Source: a bacterium (GTDB lineage: Bacteria > Myxococcota_A > Bradymonadia > UBA7976 > UBA1532). From it: 64,000 nucleotides of DNA. Location of the stretch: positions 124,001-188,000 of the forward strand of contig JAUHYW010000002.1 in NCBI GenBank assembly GCA_030426085.1, in the 5' to 3' direction. A model generated the notes under the pieces. That model had not been told where the DNA came from and did not search any database. It worked only from the letters and a program-made list of their open reading frames with translations. The position numbers and the translations under genes were made by a program. The first letter of the stretch is position 1. The number at the start of each line of letters is the position of its first letter. This document shows positions 60,818-64,000 of this stretch, one piece after another.

Positions 60818-61588
60818 ATGTCGCTGCCCATGACCCTGCCCCCGCCGGCCATGCCCACGCCCGCCCGGCCCACGCCGGCCCTGCCGAGCCCGCCCCGCCG
60901 CCAGACGCCGATCGATCGCCTCTTCCGCGGCGCGCTGGTCGCCGTGAGCCGGCTGGCCGGGGTCCGGATCCGGGTGGCCCGCAGCGCCGCCGAGCGGGCC
61001 GACGCCGAGGCGGTGGCGGCGGCGGTGCTCGGCGAGCGGCGGGGGCGAGTGCCCCCGAGCCTGCGATCGATCGGCGCCCGCTACGATGCCATGGCGACGA
61101 CGCTGGTGGCCTATGACGAGGGGCGGCCGGTGGGCACGATGACGCTGTACCTGCCGACCGACAGCAGCCGCACGGTGGAGTCGGCGGCGCTGCGCCTGCC
61201 GGATGGCATCGAGCCATCGGACGTGGTCGACATCGGCCGGCTGGCGGTGCTGCCGAGCCATCGGGGCGGCGCCCGGCTGGTGCTGCTGGGGCTGCTCGGC
61301 GCGGCGCAGCGGCTCAGCGAGCGGGCGGGGCGCCGGTGGTGGGTCGGCATGACAGCGCCGAAGCTGGTCGAGGTGTTCCGCCGGCTCAACCCCACCGCGC
61401 GCCCCCTGCCCCGGGCGCGGGTGGACGAGCGCCCGGCGGCGGTGGTGCTGTACTGGATCGCCTACCGGGAGGGCGCCGCGCGCGAGCTGGCGCCGTTCAT
61501 CATGGCCAACGCGGGGGCCTCGCCGGTCCGCATCCTGACCCGGCACTGCGCCCGGCTGCTGCGGGGGCGGCTGTCCCGCGGTCGCTGA
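60818..61588 (+). CDS. GNAT-fold N-acyltransferase-like protein
   Basis: 256 residues. A Pro-rich N-terminus (TLPPPAMPTPARPTPALPSP) precedes a GNAT-like domain (~50-240): VARSAAERADAEAVAAAVLG, ATTLVAYDEGRPVGTMTLYL (strands 2-4), DVVDIGRLAVLPSHRGG (the acetyl-CoA pyrophosphate loop region) and RWWVGMTAPKLVEVFRRLN. The overall order is like the FeeM/N-acyl amino acid synthase or autoinducer-synthase-like group, which uses acyl-ACP. Substrate and partner unknown. ATG has GAGGTC upstream. It ends at the left border of the 42-bp array. Confidence 0.65.
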   Translation: MSLPMTLPPPAMPTPARPTPALPSPPRRQTPIDRLFRGALVAVSRLAGVRIRVARSAAERADAEAVAAAVLGERRGRVPPSLRSIGARYDAMATTLVAYDEGRPVGTMTLYLPTDSSRTVESAALRLPDGIEPSDVVDIGRLAVLPSHRGGARLVLLGLLGAAQRLSERAGRRWWVGMTAPKLVEVFRRLNPTARPLPRARVDERPAAVVLYWIAYREGAARELAPFIMANAGASPVRILTRHCARLLRGRLSRGR

Positions 61589-61594
61589 GGGCCC

Positions 61595-61620
61595 GGCGAT
61601 CGACCCTGTGCCACAGCCCG
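61595..61620 (+). repeat. Left 26-bp inverted repeat of the 42-bp array
   Basis: Perfect 26-bp match, in inverted orientation, to 62564-62589. Its core is the dyad CTGTG-C-CACAG. The midpoint of the pair (62092) coincides with the place where the 42-bp units switch orientation. Confidence 0.9.
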
Positions 61621-62563
61621 AGATCCTCGCCCGCCGACCGCTCGGCCGACGCCCACAGCCCGAGATCCTCGCCCGCCGACCGCTCGGCCGACGCCCACAG
61701 CCCGAGATCCTCGCCCGCCGACCGCGCGGCCGACGGCCACAGCCCGAGATCCTCGCCCGCCGACCGCGTGGCCGACGGCCACAGCCCGATATCCTCAGCG
61801 AGCGACCGCGCCGCCCCGGCTCACAGCCCGCCATCCCCGCCCGCCGACGAGACGCCCCGTCGCCACAGCCGCGATCGGCCGCCGACCGACCGCGCGCCGC
61901 AGCCCCACAGCCCGAAATCCCCACCCCCCGACCGCGCAGCCGAGCGCCGACGCCCGAAACCCTCGGCGCCCGCCAACCGCGCGGGGGTCGACAGGGCGCC
62001 ATCCGCGCCGACCGACGCCGGCCGCGTGCGCCACAGCCCCGAATCCTCGCCCGCCGAGCGCGGTCGCTGGGCGAATGACGCCGATTTCGTCGCCTCGTGG
62101 CCGATCGGCTGTGGCACAGCGGGCGGCCCTCGTCGATCGACGGCGCGCCGGCCTGTGCCGCTGCCCCGGGCGCTCGCCGCTCGACCGCGCGGCGCTGTCC
62201 GATCGACCACCGCGCCCGCGTGGCGGGCCTGTCGTACAGCCGCCGCGTCACGCCCGGCGCCGCGCGATCGGGTGTGTGGGCTGCCCGGCGCGCGCATCGG
62301 GCGACGGGATCCGACCTGTGGCACACCCGCCGGCGCTCGGTGGGTGAGGATTTTCGGCGATCGCCACAGGCTGATCGCTCGGTCGGTGACGAAAATCGGC
62401 AGCGTCACCGCCGCGCGCCGTCGTCGACGGTGGATCGGCGCCTGTGCCCACTGCACAGATCGGTCGCCGCCGGAGAATCCGCGCTGTGGGCGTCCCGCCC
62501 GCGCGTCGACGCGGCGGATTTCCGGGTGTGGGGGGGTGTTCGGGCCTCGAAGGGCGAGGGCGG

Positions 62564-62589
62564 CGGGCTGTGGCACAGGGTCGATCGCC
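62564..62589 (-). repeat. Right 26-bp inverted repeat of the 42-bp array
   Basis: Exact reverse complement of 61595-61620. The array continues about 50 bp beyond it (a further CTGTG ending at 62614), so it is not simply the end of an insertion element. A third copy of the core dyad CTGTGGCACAG is at 62109. Confidence 0.9.
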
Positions 62590-62640
62590 CGGCGGGCGGC
62601 GCGCTGGCGCTGTGCGTCATGGCCGACGCGGGGGCCGCGC

Positions 62641-63006
62641 TCAGCGCTTCAGCGGGCGCTGGCGGGCCTCGGCGAGCAGGGCGGCGATCGCCTCGAGGTG
62701 CGCCCCGTCGTCGGGCGAGGGGTTCGCGAGGGCGTCGACGTGCAGCGACAGCGCCTGGGTGGATCGGTCGGACCAGCCGTCGTCGCCGCCTCGCACCCGC
62801 AAGCAGAAGCCGGCCTCCCGGGCGAGGGCGCCGGCGTCGGGGGCGCGGCGCATGGCCGACGGGTCGGCGACCCAGCCGCTCACCCGGGCCTCGATGCGGG
62901 TGCAGTAGCCCTCGACGTCGGCGGCGAGCCCGGCGGACCCGCCCTGACAGCCGGTCAGCGCGGCGAGCGCCGCCCCGGCGAGCCACCCCGCCGCGCCGCG
63001 GCTCAT
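62641..63006 (-). CDS. Small lipoprotein, unknown function
   Basis: 121 residues; signal MSRGAAGWLAGAALAALTGC with lipobox ALTGC. The mature part is helical (DVEGYCTRIEARVSGWVADP; LEAIAALLAEARQRPLKR) with two further Cys that could pair. The ATG overlaps the stop of the upstream gene by 4 nt (ATGA), so the two are translationally coupled and probably work together. It ends at the right border of the 42-bp array. No family recognised. Confidence 0.65.
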   Translation of the reverse strand: MSRGAAGWLAGAALAALTGCQGGSAGLAADVEGYCTRIEARVSGWVADPSAMRRAPDAGALAREAGFCLRVRGGDDGWSDRSTQALSLHVDALANPSPDDGAHLEAIAALLAEARQRPLKR

Positions 63007-63986
63007 CGCGTCCCCTGCTGCTGGCCGCGGGGCGCCGGCGCGTTGCCGCTGCGGCGGAACATCTCGGCCATCTCGCCTCCGCTGATCATCTGCTCCCCGA
63101 TCGAGGTCATCTGCCACGGGGCCCCGAACTCCGCCACGCTGCGGTTGGCCGCCGCCTCGAGCATCGTCGACTGTACCTGCGCCTTCTGCAAGTAGCGACC
63201 CGGGGCGTACTCTTCGTAGAGGTGCCACTGGTTGCGCCCGGTGCGGCCGAGGTTGGTGGTGCCCCGGATCTCGGGCAGCCAGTCGTCCCCGATGGGCTGG
63301 ACCTGGCGCTGGAAGGCCCGGTAGCTCTGCCGGAGCTGCTGCTTGTAGCGGTCCTTGGTGATGTTGGCCGGGTCCCACTGCGACACGTAGAGCCACAGGC
63401 GGGCGTCGGGCAGCGCGGTGCGGCTGGTGATGTTGGCCGCGACGTGCCCCACGATCTGGTCGACGGTGAGGCTGAAGCCCTGGTCGAGCGCCGAGAAGTA
63501 GGCCTGGGCGTTGCTGGAGTTGGCCAGCGCCCGCTGGACGCCGGCCTTGGCCGCCGCCTTGCCGAGCTCGGCCATCGACGAGGCGATGTTCTGGGCCTGG
63601 TTCATCATGCCCAGCGCGACCCGGTGGGTGGTGACCGACGCGCTCGCCGGCACCCGGTTGGCCAGCGCGGCGATCGACCGCCCCAGCGCGGGGGTGGCGA
63701 AGACGAAGCCCACGCTGACGAGGGTCATGACCAGCTCGACCCGGGCGGCCTGCTCGGCGCGGATGCCGGCCAGCGCCTCCTGGCAGGCGTTGCTGTACTT
63801 GGTGTAGGCCGTGCCGAGCCGGCTGCTGAGCTGGGTGTGCAGCGCGTTGCGCTGGGCGTCGCTGAGGGGCGTCTCGGTGCTCTGATTCGGCCCGGTCTGC
63901 GGCGTCGCCGCGTTCGTCGGGCCCCCGTCGGGGGTGCCGCCGGGCGGGATGTACTCCCAGGGGTGGTTCTCCTGATAGGGGCCCAT
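63003..63986 (-). CDS. Unknown protein, possibly continuing beyond the window
   Basis: At least 327 residues. The first ~45 are Pro/Gly/Thr-rich (YIPPGGTPDGGPTNAATPQT); a mostly helical body follows with one hydrophobic segment (VELVMTLVSVGFVFATPALG) and later Ala-rich helices, then an aromatic part (PDARLWLYVSQWDPANITKD; GRNQWHLYEEYAPGRYLQ). No signal peptide at the ATG used here. No Shine-Dalgarno sequence precedes this ATG and the frame is open to the window edge, so the true start may lie outside. Coupled to the small lipoprotein downstream. The layout could suit a secreted or injected protein, but nothing diagnostic is visible. Confidence 0.55.
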   Translation of the reverse strand: MGPYQENHPWEYIPPGGTPDGGPTNAATPQTGPNQSTETPLSDAQRNALHTQLSSRLGTAYTKYSNACQEALAGIRAEQAARVELVMTLVSVGFVFATPALGRSIAALANRVPASASVTTHRVALGMMNQAQNIASSMAELGKAAAKAGVQRALANSSNAQAYFSALDQGFSLTVDQIVGHVAANITSRTALPDARLWLYVSQWDPANITKDRYKQQLRQSYRAFQRQVQPIGDDWLPEIRGTTNLGRTGRNQWHLYEEYAPGRYLQKAQVQSTMLEAAANRSVAEFGAPWQMTSIGEQMISGGEMAEMFRRSGNAPAPRGQQQGTR

Positions 63987-64000
63987 ACCGAACCGGCGCA

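Larger units (their letters stand above)
61589..62640. repeat. Two-arm inverted array of degenerate 42-bp units filling a convergent intergenic region
   Basis: Between the convergent GNAT gene and the small lipoprotein gene, the whole 1.05 kb is periodic. In the left arm the word CACAGCC(C/G) recurs at 61612, 61654, 61696, 61738, 61780, 61822, 61864 and 61906, and after two degenerate units at 62032, always 42 bp apart. In the right arm the same unit is reversed: CTGTG-type words end at 62113, 62157, 62199, 62278, 62320, 62446, 62488, 62530, 62572 and 62614, again mostly in 42-bp steps. Units 1-4 are nearly identical; others are diverged. Because 42 is a multiple of 3, several frames are open (for example a 14-residue repeat PQPEILARRPLGRR from GTG 61608), but none has a convincing ribosome site. 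Not a CRISPR: there is no constant repeat with unique spacers. Confidence 0.85.

Noticed and set aside
61595-62589. Insertion sequence or MITE delimited by the 26-bp inverted repeats
   Set aside because: The 42-bp periodicity continues about 50 bp outside the right repeat, no target-site duplication could be seen, and no transposase frame is present. A palindromic array explains the data better.
61589-62640. CRISPR array or integron cassette array
   Set aside because: The periodic region has no invariant repeat alternating with unique spacers, units abut directly, units occur in both orientations, and no cas or integrase gene is near.

Overview
The window is about 64 kb of very GC-rich, densely coding chromosomal DNA. 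It carries no rRNA, tRNA, transposase, integrase, phage gene or CRISPR array that I can see. Several traits together suggest a Myxococcota (myxobacteria-like) chromosome: Hanks-type Ser/Thr kinases, at least nine predicted lipoproteins, Cys-rich proteins built on the CDGxDNDCDG (MopE-type) motif, an RHS/YD-repeat giant, and a DUF3160 protein. This placement is inference from gene content; there is no ribosomal marker in the window.

Left part (1-17.3 kb): the 3' part of boxB (aerobic benzoyl-CoA epoxidation), ychF, a Phd/RelE toxin-antitoxin pair, a degenerate Tex-like S1 protein, a two-gene leftward unit (tandem HCCA-isomerase fusion, then a DegT/AHBA-type aminotransferase) with a plausible terminator, a Cys-rich lipoprotein, a dus tRNA-dihydrouridine synthase overlapping a GAF-like gene, cysD-cysN (CysN with a tail that resembles APS kinase but lacks the P-loop), greB, a tiny lipoprotein, and a leftward unit of peroxiredoxin, Asp-box propeller protein and a smaller secreted protein sharing the propeller protein's C-terminal module.

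Middle part (17.4-44.8 kb): a Cys-rich MopE-type lipoprotein, two tandem paralogous Ser-rich lipoproteins whose middle regions recall aerolysin-type beta-hairpin proteins, a membrane or secreted protein, a RegB-like redox histidine kinase, an enoyl-CoA hydratase, ppsR, a tail-anchored Ser/Thr kinase, glgC with a GH57 glycosidase (alpha-glucan metabolism), a decayed AAA-ATPase/DUF4276-like pair, an FG-GAP lipoprotein, a basic-linker protein, a large TPR protein, a DUF3160 protein, a lipoprotein and a methyltransferase.

Right part (44.9-64 kb): one leftward gene of about 14 kb encodes a 4,658-residue lipoprotein with about 36 MopE motifs, Ig/PKD-like domains, a complete RHS core and a Gly-Glu repeat. 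It is followed by a second Ser/Thr kinase, a GNAT-like protein, and a remarkable 1.05-kb convergent intergenic region built entirely from degenerate 42-bp units arranged as two arms facing each other. The window ends in a small lipoprotein gene overlapping an unknown gene.

Promoters follow a recurring TTGNNN - 16 to 18 bp - TA/CANNNT pattern. At two genes (dus and the MopE-type lipoprotein) the -10 box lies so close to the ATG that leaderless transcripts are likely. The best candidates for something undescribed are the 42-bp inverted array, the giant MopE-RHS lipoprotein, and the tandem Ser-rich lipoproteins.
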